Shown here in pieces: positions 32,403 to 40,819 of a stretch of 43,683 nt of DNA. The notes beneath the pieces were generated by a model. That model did not search any database. It was not told where the DNA came from and saw only the letters and a list, made by a program, of their open reading frames with translations. The position numbers were made by a program, and so were the translations under genes. Positions within the stretch are counted from its first letter, which is position 1. Every line of letters starts with the position of its first letter. Source of the stretch: an uncultured Ruminococcus sp. (GTDB lineage Bacteria > Bacillota > Clostridia > Oscillospirales > Acutalibacteraceae); the NCBI GenBank assembly GCA_902802105.1, contig CADCKR010000018.1, forward strand, positions 1 to 43,683, read 5' to 3'.

Positions 32403-32629
32403 CTGCCCACTCCCCTTTCAGCTCTGCCAAGCACTCTGGTACCGCTTTCATGCAATATTTTTTCCGCTTCATCAGCGTTTTTCTTTACATACAGGCTGTA
32501 TCCGCAGCCTTGTCTTGCGCTGCCGCGCGGCGTTCTCTCTATTTCTGACGATATCCCGTGTCTCCTGAGAATTTCTCTGCCTCTCATGGCATTCGTTACA
32601 GACGACATCATTATAAGAGGCCTATCCAT
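32399..32629 (-). CDS. DUF3343 protein, putative sulfur/selenium carrier
   Basis: 76 residues from the ATG at 32629, which has GAGG eight bases upstream; a GTG three codons before (32638) overlaps that site. The sequence RPLIMMSSVTNAMRGREILRR, then RTPRGSARQGCGYSLYV, contains one conserved Cys in the QGCGYSL motif, the feature that suggests a persulfide or selenide carrier in DUF3343 (a family usually encoded beside cysteine desulfurases or selenium genes). Its stop overlaps the desulfurase start by 4 bases, so the two form a bicistron and the carrier likely accepts sulfur from Cys337 of the enzyme. Confidence 0.85.
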   Translation of the reverse strand: MDRPLIMMSSVTNAMRGREILRRHGISSEIERTPRGSARQGCGYSLYVKKNADEAEKILHESGTRVLGRAERGVGR

Positions 32630-32699
32630 TATTATCACCTCACTGTTTTATTAACATACTATGTTGCTCCGGGATCTTATGTGCGCCCTTGCATAAATC

Positions 32700-32738
32700 A
32701 AAAAAAGCACGGCCTTTCCTTTTTGGAAAAACCGTGCC
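32700..32738 (-). terminator. Rho-independent terminator of the phosphoglucomutase gene
   Basis: On the minus strand GCACGG pairs with CCGTGC, with an inner TTTCC/GGAAA stem, and is followed by seven T. It lies about 20 bases after the stop codon at 32759. Confidence 0.9.
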
Positions 32739-32758
32739 GGTGGTTTATTATGCTGTGA

Positions 32759-34471
32759 TCAGATCCTCATATAGCCTGTCATGTAAGCAAAAATGATATC
32801 CGCCTTTTGTGCTGCGTCCTCATTTGATGTGCCTACAGATGTAGCATAGATCTTTATCTTAGGCTCTGTGCCCGAAGGCCTTACAATAACTGCTCCTCCG
32901 TCATCAAGCGAATATGAGAGCACGTTTGACTTCGGGAGCTTGATCTCATAGGTTTCGCCGCTCTGAATATCCCTGCAATAGGAATTGAGATAATCGGCAA
33001 GCTCCGTGACCTTGCTGCCATAGACAGATACAGGCGGCTCGCTTCTGAGCTGATCCATTATACTGCTCATCTTCTGCATTCCTGCTGCGCCGTCAAACTC
33101 GAAGCTCTCTGTCCTGTTCAGGTAATGACCATACTCCTTATATATAGAGGTCATGACCTCATCAAGGCTCTTGCCCTGCTGACGATAATAAGCAGCCATC
33201 TCGCAAATAAGCATCGAAGCAACTACTGCGTCTTTATCCCTTACGTAGCTGCCTGCAAGATATCCGTAGCTCTCTTCAAAGCCGAATACATATCTGTTTT
33301 CCTCATTCTTCTGCTCCAGAAGAAGTATCTGCTCACCGATGTACTTGAATCCGGTAAGCACCACCCTGAGCTCACATCCGTACTTTTCGCATACCCTGTC
33401 AACCAGCTTGCTGGTAACAACGGTCTTGACTGCTACAGGGTTTTCCGGCAGAGTGCCTGCTGCCTTGCGGCATGAAAGAATATAGTTGAGCAGCATTATT
33501 CCGGTCTCGTTGCCTGTCATAAGGCGATAACCGTCAGCTGTCTTTACAGCTATGCCTACACGGTCGCTGTCCGGGTCGGTAGCAAGAAGAAGGTCAGCCT
33601 GCTCCTTTTCGCAGAGCTTAAGACCTACTGCAAGAGCTTCCTTTATCTCCGGGTTCGGGTAAGGACAAGTGGTGAAGTTGCCGTCAGGATTCTCCTGCTC
33701 CGGAACAACTACCACATTTTCAACGCCGATCCTGCCAAGTATCTTCCTGACAAGCTTGTTGCCTGCACCGTTGAGCGGAGTGTAAACGACTTTAAGGTCT
33801 GAGCCCCTGCAGATATCCTTATTTATAGTCTGCTCCTCTACCCTGTCAAGATATGTTTCATAAAGATCATCGCCGATCCACTCGATAAGGCCGTTTTCAA
33901 GACTCTTTTCAAAATCAACAAGCTTTATGTCGCCGTTGAAGTAATCGACCTGCTGGATCTCGTCATAGACCGCGCCCGCATTAACATCCGTCATCTGACA
34001 GCCGTCACTGCCGTAGCACTTGTAGCCGTTGTACTTTGCCGGATTATGGCTCGCTGTGACCATTATGCCGGCGCTTGCCTTCAGCTCTCTTACGGCATAG
34101 GAAACAACAGGTGTAGGCTGTAATTCTGTTGAGATGTACGCCTTTACACCGTTTGCCGCAAGAACTCTGGCTGCTTCCTTGGCAAAAAGGAAGCCCTTGA
34201 TCCTTGAATCGAAGGATATTGCCACTGAGGGCGCATCATACTTCTTGTTAAGAAAGTTTGCAAGGCCCTGAGTCGCCTTCCTTACTGTGTAGATATTCAT
34301 TCTGTTTGTGCCGGCTCCGATAATGCCTCTCAGGCCGGCGGTGCCGAATTTCAGTTCACGATAGAAGCTCTCGTAGATCTCATCGTCATTCATCGCTTTG
34401 AGCTCTTCGATCAGATCCTGGTCTTCACCTGCGTTTTCAAGCCAACTCTTATAAATTTCCTTAATCTCCAT
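32759..34471 (-). CDS. pgcA: Phosphoglucomutase/phosphomannomutase (PGM2-like alpha-D-phosphohexomutase)
   Basis: Interconverts glucose-1-phosphate and glucose-6-phosphate (and possibly the mannose forms), feeding nucleotide-sugar and wall polymer synthesis. About 570 residues from the ATG at 34471, with AGGGGG before it; an earlier GTG (34495) overlaps that site. Motifs: GTAGLRGIIGAG near the N-terminus, phospho-Ser141 in TASHNPAKYNG, metal loop DPDSDRVGIAV, sugar loop GFEESYGYLAG and phosphate loop RPSGTEPKIKIY. Length and motifs match Bacillus PgcA rather than the 450-residue GlmM. Single-gene transcript between a promoter with -10 at 34526-34531 and the 32700 terminator. Confidence 0.93.
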   Translation of the reverse strand: MEIKEIYKSWLENAGEDQDLIEELKAMNDDEIYESFYRELKFGTAGLRGIIGAGTNRMNIYTVRKATQGLANFLNKKYDAPSVAISFDSRIKGFLFAKEAARVLAANGVKAYISTELQPTPVVSYAVRELKASAGIMVTASHNPAKYNGYKCYGSDGCQMTDVNAGAVYDEIQQVDYFNGDIKLVDFEKSLENGLIEWIGDDLYETYLDRVEEQTINKDICRGSDLKVVYTPLNGAGNKLVRKILGRIGVENVVVVPEQENPDGNFTTCPYPNPEIKEALAVGLKLCEKEQADLLLATDPDSDRVGIAVKTADGYRLMTGNETGIMLLNYILSCRKAAGTLPENPVAVKTVVTSKLVDRVCEKYGCELRVVLTGFKYIGEQILLLEQKNEENRYVFGFEESYGYLAGSYVRDKDAVVASMLICEMAAYYRQQGKSLDEVMTSIYKEYGHYLNRTESFEFDGAAGMQKMSSIMDQLRSEPPVSVYGSKVTELADYLNSYCRDIQSGETYEIKLPKSNVLSYSLDDGGAVIVRPSGTEPKIKIYATSVGTSNEDAAQKADIIFAYMTGYMRI

Positions 34472-34495
34472 AGCTATTCCCCCTGATAGAAACAC

Positions 34496-34929
34496 GACCC
34501 TATTGTCATATTACATTCAATTAACATTATAATATCATATTTTTCCATTTTTTTCAACAACAACTTTCAAATTTTTAAAAATTATTTTCCGGCAAAAAAT
34601 CAGTCCCATATTATGAACGAGCACCGTGAACGATTCATTCTTTTTTAAAAATTACCGGTATATTTGTATCGGCAGATTTTGAAATTGGTATTATTTATAG
34701 ATTTTCTTTTGAATTATATTAAAATTGTACAATAATTATGCTTGTAAAATTGACTGAAATAAGTTAAAATAGTTATTGGAATAATTTGCTATGAAACCGG
34801 TGTTTTTATGTCAGGGCGCTTTGTACAAAACAAGACACATTACATAAAGTACATCTTACGTTCCTTTTGTGCTAAAACGCCGCCGGCCTTTATTCCGCAA
34901 GCACACACCCACTGAACGGAGGAAAACAA
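34496..34929. promoter_or_regulatory. Divergent intergenic region with two candidate promoters
   Basis: AT-rich, no gene. On the minus strand a TATAAT at 34526-34531 serves the phosphoglucomutase gene, without a well-spaced -35. On the plus strand TTGTAA (34742-34747), 17 bases, TAAAAT (34765-34770) points to the membrane-protein gene at 34930, leaving a 155-nt leader. I find no riboswitch motif. Confidence 0.45.
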
Positions 34930-35907
34930 ATGCCAGAGGATAATATCCCTGAACCGAACACAAACGAGACCATATCCGGAGAAGAGCTTCCGGATGCAGG
35001 CAAAACCGCCAGCAGCAGCACCGACGAACAAAACAGCAGTAAAAACACAAGCGTTCAGCCGGCGGACACGACCGCCGCAAAAGAACGGATATATATACAG
35101 ACACCTGTTATAATTGCTTCTGTTATACTTTTAGCAGCGATACTGTTCTTTACCTGCTGGAGCATATTCTTCAACAAGTCGCTCAAAGGCAGCTGGACAC
35201 TGAATTTTACCGCTTCTGACAAGGATTGTGCAGTGACTATGAGCTTTGAAAATGACGGCACCTGTTATCTTCAAAGCGGCGGCACCATTTATAAAGGCTC
35301 CTACACCACCAACAGCGCAGATAACGGACGTTCAAAGCTTTCGGCATCATATACAAGCTTCGGACAGCCCTTTATCAACTCTAATTTTTACTATGATCTC
35401 AGCGGAAATTCGATCACGGGCCGCAGGCTGCATCTTACAGACCTCAGCGGCATGGTATTCAGGCCGGATGATCTCAGCGATGATGAAAGCACCTCTAAAA
35501 AGGATGCGGCAGATCATATAGAAGAAAACGGCAAAAGGTACTATATATATACGCTCAACTATAGCGATTCATACGAAACGAAATACACCCCCCTTGACGG
35601 TGCAACTGATGAAAAGCTTATCGGCATCTGGTTCGAGCGCAGCAGTGATTCCAACTACGACAACACCTTTGCGTTCAATGCTGACGGCACCTATCAGATA
35701 ACCTACCGTGACATTATATACAAGGGCTGCTATGCTGCCAAGGACGGCACCTGTGTTTTCAACCTCGTGCAGGCTGACGGTTCTGCGATAAACAATTCCC
35801 TTGATTATTCATTTGACGGCGATGAGTTGGTGATCACTATAAATGATGTTCCCGCAAGATTGGTGCGTACAAAAAATATATACGCCTTCGACAACGGTAT
35901 CAAGTGA
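34930..35907 (+). CDS. Single-pass membrane protein with two lipocalin-like repeats
   Basis: 325 residues; GGAGG seven bases before the ATG. Residues 1-50 are a Ser/Thr/Glu-rich cytoplasmic tail without a signal peptide. A membrane helix follows (about 58-80, PVIIASVILLAAILFFTCW), so the C-terminal part is outside. It holds two similar beta-rich units of about 90 residues: GSWTLNF ... FENDGTCYLQSGGTIYKGSY and GIWFERS ... FNADGTYQITYRDIIYKGCY. Both end in the 'DGTxxx...YKGxY' pattern of small lipocalin-like (DUF5640-like) domains. The role is unknown. It lies 76 bp before the phosphomannomutase gene on the same strand and may be co-transcribed with it. Confidence 0.75.
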   Translation: MPEDNIPEPNTNETISGEELPDAGKTASSSTDEQNSSKNTSVQPADTTAAKERIYIQTPVIIASVILLAAILFFTCWSIFFNKSLKGSWTLNFTASDKDCAVTMSFENDGTCYLQSGGTIYKGSYTTNSADNGRSKLSASYTSFGQPFINSNFYYDLSGNSITGRRLHLTDLSGMVFRPDDLSDDESTSKKDAADHIEENGKRYYIYTLNYSDSYETKYTPLDGATDEKLIGIWFERSSDSNYDNTFAFNADGTYQITYRDIIYKGCYAAKDGTCVFNLVQADGSAINNSLDYSFDGDELVITINDVPARLVRTKNIYAFDNGIK

Positions 35908-35983
35908 TTCTTTCAGGCTGAAAGATCCTGATGCCCTGATATTGCGTTTCCCAAATTTACATATATTAAAGGAGAGATCAACT

Positions 35984-38227
35984 ATGTTAAATGAATTCTG
36001 GAGCGTACTCAAAAGCGGCACAGACATCAGAGGCGTGGCTGTAGACGGCGCGGGCTATGATGTCAACCTCACAGACGACACAGTTAACTCAATGGTAAAC
36101 GGCTTTATTCTCTGGCTTTCTGACAAAACAGGCAAGCCTGCTGACGAACTGACAGTTTCTGTAGGCAGAGATTCAAGAATTTCAGGCCCGCAGATCGCAA
36201 AGGTCACAAAGGAAACACTTATCAGAGCCGGCGTGTCAGTTATCGACTGCTCACTCTGTTCAACACCTGCAATGTTTATGACAACAGTAGAGCTTGGCTG
36301 CGACGGCGCTGTACAGATCACCGCAAGCCATCATCCCTACTATAAAAACGGTCTTAAATTCTTCACCCGTGAGGGCGGACTTGAGGGTGCTGACATCACC
36401 GCTATCCTCGAACACGCTCAGAACGAGGACAAGCCTGAGTACTGCTGCGGCGGCACTGTTACAGAAAACGAATACATGAGATACTATGCAGGCAATCTGC
36501 GTGAACTCATCAAGGAGCAGGTAAACGACAAAAACGACTACCATCATCCGCTGAAAGGATTCAGGTTTGTTGTTGATGCCGGAAACGGTGTCGGCGGCTT
36601 CTATGCAGCAGATGTTCTTGAAGCACTCGGCGCAGACGTAAGAGGAAGTCAGTTTCTCGAGCCGGACGGTACATTCCCGAACCACATCCCGAACCCTGAG
36701 GATGCAAAGGCAATGGCTTCTGTATGCGAGGCTGTAAAGGCCTTCGGTGCTGATTTCGGCATAATCTTCGACACAGACGTTGACCGCTGCGGCGCTGTTG
36801 ATTCTCAGGGCAAGGAGATCAACCGCAACCGTCTTGTAGCTCTTGCTGCTGCTATCGTTCTTGAAAACAACCCCGGAGAGCTTGTAGTTACAGACTCCAT
36901 AACCTCAACAGGTCTCAATGAGTTCATCGAGAAGAAGCTCAAAGGCAAGCACCTCAGATTCAAGAGGGGCTACAAGAATGTTATTGATGAAGCTATCAGA
37001 CAGAACAAGAACAAGGTACGCTGCTCTCTTGCTATTGAAACATCCGGCCATGCAGCTATGAAGGAAAACTACTTCCTTGATGACGGCGCTTACCTTATCA
37101 CAAGAATAATCATCAAGCTTGCTCAGCTCCGCATGGAGGGCAAAAAGCTTGAAAACCTTATTGCTGACCTGAAAGAGCCTGTCGAGAGCAAGGAGATCAG
37201 GATAAAGATCACCGAGAAGGACTTCCGCACATACGGCGAGAAGGTCATCAAGGAGCTTACAGCTTATTCGGCAAAACAAAAGGACTTCAAGGTCGCCAAC
37301 GACAACCACGAGGGCATCAGGGTCTCATTTGACAAGAACAACGGTGACGGCTGGTTCCTGCTCAGACTCAGCGTGCACGATCCCATCATGCCGCTTAACA
37401 TCGAAAGCGACAGTGAGGGCGGCGTTGATAAGATCTACAATAAGCTCAAGCCTTTCCTTGAGGACTGCGAGGGTCTGGAAACATACGTCAAGAAGGCTGC
37501 TCCAAAGACACTTGCAAAGACCGCTGCAAAAACTGAGCTTGCAGTAAAGGCTGCTGCAAAGGCAGAAGCTCCCAAGGCTAAGGCAAAGGCTGAGCCCGCT
37601 GTAAAGGAAGAAGCTTCCAAGGCTAAGGCAAAGGCCGAGCCCGCTGTAAAGGAAGAAGTTCCCAAGGCTGAGGCAAATGCCGAGCCTGCTGTAAAGGCAG
37701 AAGCTCCCAAGGCTGAGGTAAAGGCCGAGCCCGCTGTAAAGGAAGAAGCTCCCAAGGCTGAGGTAAAGGCCGAGCCCGCTGTAAAGGAAGAAGCTCCCAA
37801 GGCTGAGGTAAAGGCTGAGTCCGCTGTAAAGGAAGAAGCTCCCAAGGCTGAGACAAAGGCCGAGCCTGCTGTAAAGGAAGAAGTTCCCAAGGCTGAGGTA
37901 AAGGCTGAGTCCGCTGTAAAGGAAGAAGCTCCCAAGGCTGAGACAAAGGTCGAGCCCGCTGTAAAGGAAGAAGCTCCCAAGGCTGAGGTAAAGGCTGAGC
38001 CCGCTGTAAAGGAAGAAGCTCCCAAGGCTGAGGTAAAGGCCGAGCCCGCTGTAAAGGAAGAAGCTCCCAAGACTGAGGCAAAGGTCGAGCCCGCTGTAAA
38101 GGCAGAAGCTCCCAAGGCTGAGGCAAAGGCCGAGCCCGCTGTAAAGGCAGAAGCTCCCAAGGCTGCTGCTCCTAAGACAGCTCCCGCACACAAGAACGGC
38201 TCAAACAAAAAGAAAAAGAAGAAGTAA
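35984..38227 (+). CDS. Phosphomannomutase/phosphoglucomutase-family enzyme with charged repeat tail
   Basis: 747 residues from the ATG at 35984 (AAAGGAG seven bases upstream); an in-frame upstream extension to 35843 overlaps the previous gene and lacks a site. Alpha-D-phosphohexomutase core of about 505 residues: phospho-Ser115 in TASHHPYYKNG, metal loop DTDVDRCGAVD (Asp263/265/267), sugar-loop region ETSGHAAMKENYFLDDGA. The last loop, normally RPSGTEP, is RLSVHDPIMPLNIES, a variant found in a subgroup of clostridial enzymes, so substrate preference is uncertain. From about residue 505 the protein becomes a Lys/Ala/Glu/Pro tail with 13 units of 15 residues (AEPAVKEEAPKAEVK type), ending in GSNKKKKKK. 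The tail is soluble and unstructured-looking. Confidence 0.9.
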   Translation: MLNEFWSVLKSGTDIRGVAVDGAGYDVNLTDDTVNSMVNGFILWLSDKTGKPADELTVSVGRDSRISGPQIAKVTKETLIRAGVSVIDCSLCSTPAMFMTTVELGCDGAVQITASHHPYYKNGLKFFTREGGLEGADITAILEHAQNEDKPEYCCGGTVTENEYMRYYAGNLRELIKEQVNDKNDYHHPLKGFRFVVDAGNGVGGFYAADVLEALGADVRGSQFLEPDGTFPNHIPNPEDAKAMASVCEAVKAFGADFGIIFDTDVDRCGAVDSQGKEINRNRLVALAAAIVLENNPGELVVTDSITSTGLNEFIEKKLKGKHLRFKRGYKNVIDEAIRQNKNKVRCSLAIETSGHAAMKENYFLDDGAYLITRIIIKLAQLRMEGKKLENLIADLKEPVESKEIRIKITEKDFRTYGEKVIKELTAYSAKQKDFKVANDNHEGIRVSFDKNNGDGWFLLRLSVHDPIMPLNIESDSEGGVDKIYNKLKPFLEDCEGLETYVKKAAPKTLAKTAAKTELAVKAAAKAEAPKAKAKAEPAVKEEASKAKAKAEPAVKEEVPKAEANAEPAVKAEAPKAEVKAEPAVKEEAPKAEVKAEPAVKEEAPKAEVKAESAVKEEAPKAETKAEPAVKEEVPKAEVKAESAVKEEAPKAETKVEPAVKEEAPKAEVKAEPAVKEEAPKAEVKAEPAVKEEAPKTEAKVEPAVKAEAPKAEAKAEPAVKAEAPKAAAPKTAPAHKNGSNKKKKKK
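37589..38173 (+). repeat. Thirteen tandem 45-bp repeats
   Basis: In-frame 45-bp units encode AEPAVKEEAPKAEVK-like 15-mers, 13 copies with few substitutions (AES, VEP, EEV, ETK, TEAK). The near-identity of units such as those starting at 37724 and 37769 suggests recent expansion or homogenisation. The array leaves several other frames open, including long antisense ones, which are not genes. Confidence 0.93.
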
Positions 38228-38253
38228 TACCTGTTTCTTCGTGTAAATAATTT

Positions 38254-38297
38254 CCCCTCACGGCAAGATTTTTTTCTGCCGCGAGGGAATTTTTTCA
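38254..38297 (+). terminator. Rho-independent terminator of the phosphomannomutase gene
   Basis: CCCTCACGGCA pairs with TGCCGCGAGGG (one mismatch) around an 11-base T-rich loop, followed by AATTTTTTC. Begins about 27 bases after the stop codon. Confidence 0.88.
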
Positions 38298-38676
38298 TGG
38301 AAATCAATTTTCAGGATTTTACTGCGGTTTAAGCTGCTTGTCTTGCTCATGCCTTATACTAATACCTAACAAAAAGCAGACAATTTTTGCTTTTTATCAG
38401 GAATTAGTATTAGCTCGTGCCGCTCAGAACATTAAATCAGCGTTTGTAAAAGAAGCTTTGCAAAAAGACAGAAGATCAATGTTATACCGCTATGATCTTT
38501 CTACGGAAATCAATTTTTAAAATTTACAGCAGGCAGTATCACAAAATTACAACAGAGGATAATTTTGTGTAGTATTTTGGTCTCAAACATATCAAATTCA
38601 GCGGTTTTAGGAAGGGGGTCCCCAGTGTAATTTGCCGGCGCAAGATCAATTTCCGGGTGATTTTTCAATGAAGTAT
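38298..38676. repeat. Repeat-rich intergenic region
   Basis: No gene that I can support; the 60-codon frame at 38338-38520 is built from repeat sequence. It holds GGAAATCAATTTT twice (38298 and 38507), the 55-bp hairpin repeat at 38356-38410, and GTGTAATTTGCCG (38625-38637), which pairs this region with the intergenic element at 26072-26190. It looks like several degenerate intergenic repeats stacked together. Confidence 0.55.
38356..38410. repeat. 55-bp inverted-repeat (hairpin) element
   Basis: Left arm ATACTAATACCTAACAAAAAGCA (38356-38378) against the right arm at 38388-38410, 20 of 23 paired, with a 9-base loop. The right arm (as ATACTAATTCCTGATAAAAAG and on) is repeated exactly at 43446-43468 and in part at 1070-1086. 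Small, mobile-looking or RNA-hairpin element; no enzyme encoded. Confidence 0.75.
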
Positions 38677-38705
38677 TGCTTTACACAGGTAAAATGTAAT
38701 ATAAT
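38676..38705 (+). promoter_or_regulatory. Promoter of the response regulator/kinase pair
   Basis: TTGCTT (38676-38681), 18 bases, TATAAT (38700-38705). The spacer contains TTTACACAGGTAAAATGTAAT, which has TTTAC/GTAAA symmetry and could bind the regulator itself. Leader of about 65 nt to the ATG at 38777. Confidence 0.6.
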
Positions 38706-38776
38706 CAAAGCATAGGGAAATTTCATAACGATCAGCCGCAAGCGGCAAAAGCTAATATAAGAAAGAGAGGTAAACC

Positions 38777-39451
38777 ATGAGAATATTGATAGTTGAAGAT
38801 GAGGTCGGGCTTGCAGACGCCGTAAGCGCGATACTGAAAAGAGAGGGCTACGAAACAGATACCGCCAATGACGGCATAAGCGGGCTGGAGCTTGCTATGG
38901 AAGGGAAATATGACTGCATACTGCTGGATATCATGCTGCCAAGAATGAATGGGCTTGACGTGCTGTCGTATCTCAGGGTAAAGGAGAACGAAACACCGGT
39001 GCTGCTGCTTACCGCGCGTTCCGAAACTGACGACAAAATAAAGGGACTTGACTGCGGGGCTGACGATTATCTGACAAAGCCGTTCTCTATGGGTGAGCTT
39101 CTGGCAAGAATAAGAGCCATGACAAGACGCAGGGGCATCGTTCCCGATATAAACCCGAAATACGGTGACATTACCTTAGAGATGAAAAAGGGCGAGCTTA
39201 TCTGCGGAAGGAATTCGGTGATACTCGGACGAAAGGAATTTCAGATGATGGAGCTGCTTATCTCCAATGCAGGGCAGATCACCACAAAGGAGCAGTTTGT
39301 CAAAAAAATATGGGGAACTGATGACGAAAGCGAATACAACAATGTAGAGGTGTATATCTCATTTCTGCGGAAAAAGCTTGTCATGCTGCATTCGGCAGTG
39401 CAGATAAAGACAAGGAGAGGTATCGGCTACTGTCTGGACGGTGCAAAATGA
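38777..39451 (+). CDS. OmpR/PhoB-family response regulator
   Basis: 224 residues. Receiver domain with E8/D9, phosphoacceptor Asp51 in CILLDIMLP and Lys101 in LTKPFSMGELLAR; winged-helix DNA-binding domain (about 128-222) with ILGRKEFQMMELL and RRGIGYCLDG. GAGAGG precedes the ATG. It overlaps its kinase by four bases (ATGA). The pair is CiaR/ArlR-like in layout, but with no known target; the SERCA-type ATPase 165 bp further downstream has its own promoter and may or may not be a target. Confidence 0.95.
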   Translation: MRILIVEDEVGLADAVSAILKREGYETDTANDGISGLELAMEGKYDCILLDIMLPRMNGLDVLSYLRVKENETPVLLLTARSETDDKIKGLDCGADDYLTKPFSMGELLARIRAMTRRRGIVPDINPKYGDITLEMKKGELICGRNSVILGRKEFQMMELLISNAGQITTKEQFVKKIWGTDDESEYNNVEVYISFLRKKLVMLHSAVQIKTRRGIGYCLDGAK

Positions 39452-40653
39452 TAAGAAAACTCAGAATAAAGATAGTTGTAGTTATAACACTGATACTCAC
39501 CTTTGCTGTCTTTGGAATTATGGCGGCAGTAAACATCATGGAAAGAGCAGGCAATCAGACGCAGATAGAAGCGGAGATCAAAAGAATAGCCGATCTTGAC
39601 GGTTTCCCGCCTGATGATTATGACAGCATAGACCCGTATAAAAATCAGAAAAACGGCGTTTCCGACTGCTTTTCCGTTCAGATCGACCACTTCTATAACG
39701 TAAGAAGCATCGTGCTTACAAGAGATATAGTCGTTCAGCAGGATGATATCATCAATTATGCGACCGAGGCGCTTTCGACAGGAAAAACCTTCGGAGAAAT
39801 GGGCAGATATGCATACTATATACAGAACAAGTATTACGGAAAAATAATCGTATTCATGGATATCAGGCATATTCAGCAGACTGAGGAAAACCTGCTCTTC
39901 GCCACATCCATAATCGGACTTTTGACTATTGTGATCTTCTTCTTTTTGTCAGTCCTGCTTTCCTTCTGGCTCGTGCGGCCTGTAAAGGAGACCCTTGACA
40001 AGCAGAAGTCCTTTATCTCGAACGCAAGCCATGAGCTGAAAACTCCGTTAGCCGTGATAAGCGCCAACACAGATGTGCTTGAAGCCCAGACAGGCGAAAA
40101 CAAGTGGGTAAGCTACATAAAATCGGAAACAGTGAGAATGAACGAGCTTGTCAACGAGCTTCTGTGCCTTGCAAGGCTTGACGACAAGACAGGTCACAAG
40201 CTTATAATGTCGGAATTCAACCTCAGCGATACATTCCTGCAAACAACGCTTCCTTTTGAAAGCAAGGTCTATGAGATGGGAAAGACCTTTGAGGTCGAAG
40301 CCGAGCCCGACCTTATGTATAAGGGTGATGAAAGCTCCATAAAGCATATTCTGACTATACTCATTGACAACGCAATAAAGTATTCCGATGAAAAGGGCAA
40401 AATATCCGCAAGACTGTATTCACACGCAAATAAAAGGATAATTGAGATCTACAACACCGGAGAGGGTGTGCCGAAGGATCAGCTCAACAAGATATTCGAG
40501 CGGTTTTATCGCCGTGATGAAGCGCGGAACAGCAAGAGCGGCGGCTACGGTCTGGGGCTTGCCATAGCTAAGGCAAGCGTAGAGGCTCACGGAGGAAAAA
40601 TAACTGCTCAGAGTGAATACGGCAAGTGGATGAGACTCATCGTTACTCTATGA
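39448..40653 (+). CDS. Sensor histidine kinase
   Basis: 401 residues. Two membrane helices (about 8-29 and 150-175) flank an extracytoplasmic domain of about 120 residues. There is little room for a HAMP domain: VRPVKETLDKQKSFI leads directly to the phosphoacceptor His195 in SNASHELKTPL. The ATPase domain has Asn308 in LIDNAIKYSD, the G1 box NTGEGVP, the F box FERFYR and the G2 box GGYGLGLAIAK. Cognate partner of the regulator that overlaps it by 4 bp. The extracellular domain (ADLDGFPPDDYDS and QIDHFYNVRSIVLTRDI) resembles no named sensor that I know. Confidence 0.94.
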   Translation: MIRKLRIKIVVVITLILTFAVFGIMAAVNIMERAGNQTQIEAEIKRIADLDGFPPDDYDSIDPYKNQKNGVSDCFSVQIDHFYNVRSIVLTRDIVVQQDDIINYATEALSTGKTFGEMGRYAYYIQNKYYGKIIVFMDIRHIQQTEENLLFATSIIGLLTIVIFFFLSVLLSFWLVRPVKETLDKQKSFISNASHELKTPLAVISANTDVLEAQTGENKWVSYIKSETVRMNELVNELLCLARLDDKTGHKLIMSEFNLSDTFLQTTLPFESKVYEMGKTFEVEAEPDLMYKGDESSIKHILTILIDNAIKYSDEKGKISARLYSHANKRIIEIYNTGEGVPKDQLNKIFERFYRRDEARNSKSGGYGLGLAIAKASVEAHGGKITAQSEYGKWMRLIVTL

Positions 40654-40712
40654 TATATTTTCACAGGCGAAAAAATGTGATTTTCAGTACCATAATAAGT
40701 ATATTTATGTTA

Positions 40713-40741
40713 TTGATTTTCCCGTAAATATATAATAAAAT
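40713..40741 (+). promoter_or_regulatory. Sigma-A promoter of the SERCA-type ATPase gene
   Basis: TTGATT (40713-40718), 17 bases, TAAAAT (40736-40741). Leader of about 70 nt to the ATG at 40820, which has AAGGAG eight bases upstream. Confidence 0.55.
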
Positions 40742-40819
40742 ATATTACAGATAATGGCAGCTTTTATCTGAAACGGCAACATAAGCGGCTGCAAAAAAAC
40801 AAAATAAAGGAGTAGGACG

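Noticed and set aside
37435-38307. Long antisense frames (about 290, 288 and 167 codons) over the repeat array
   Set aside because: They exist only because the 45-bp units lack stop codons in several frames; their composition is repeat-driven, and they have no convincing ribosome site.
38338-38520. 60-codon frame on the + strand
   Set aside because: It runs through the 55-bp hairpin repeat and a GGAAATCAATTTT motif and has no ribosome site; it is repeat sequence.
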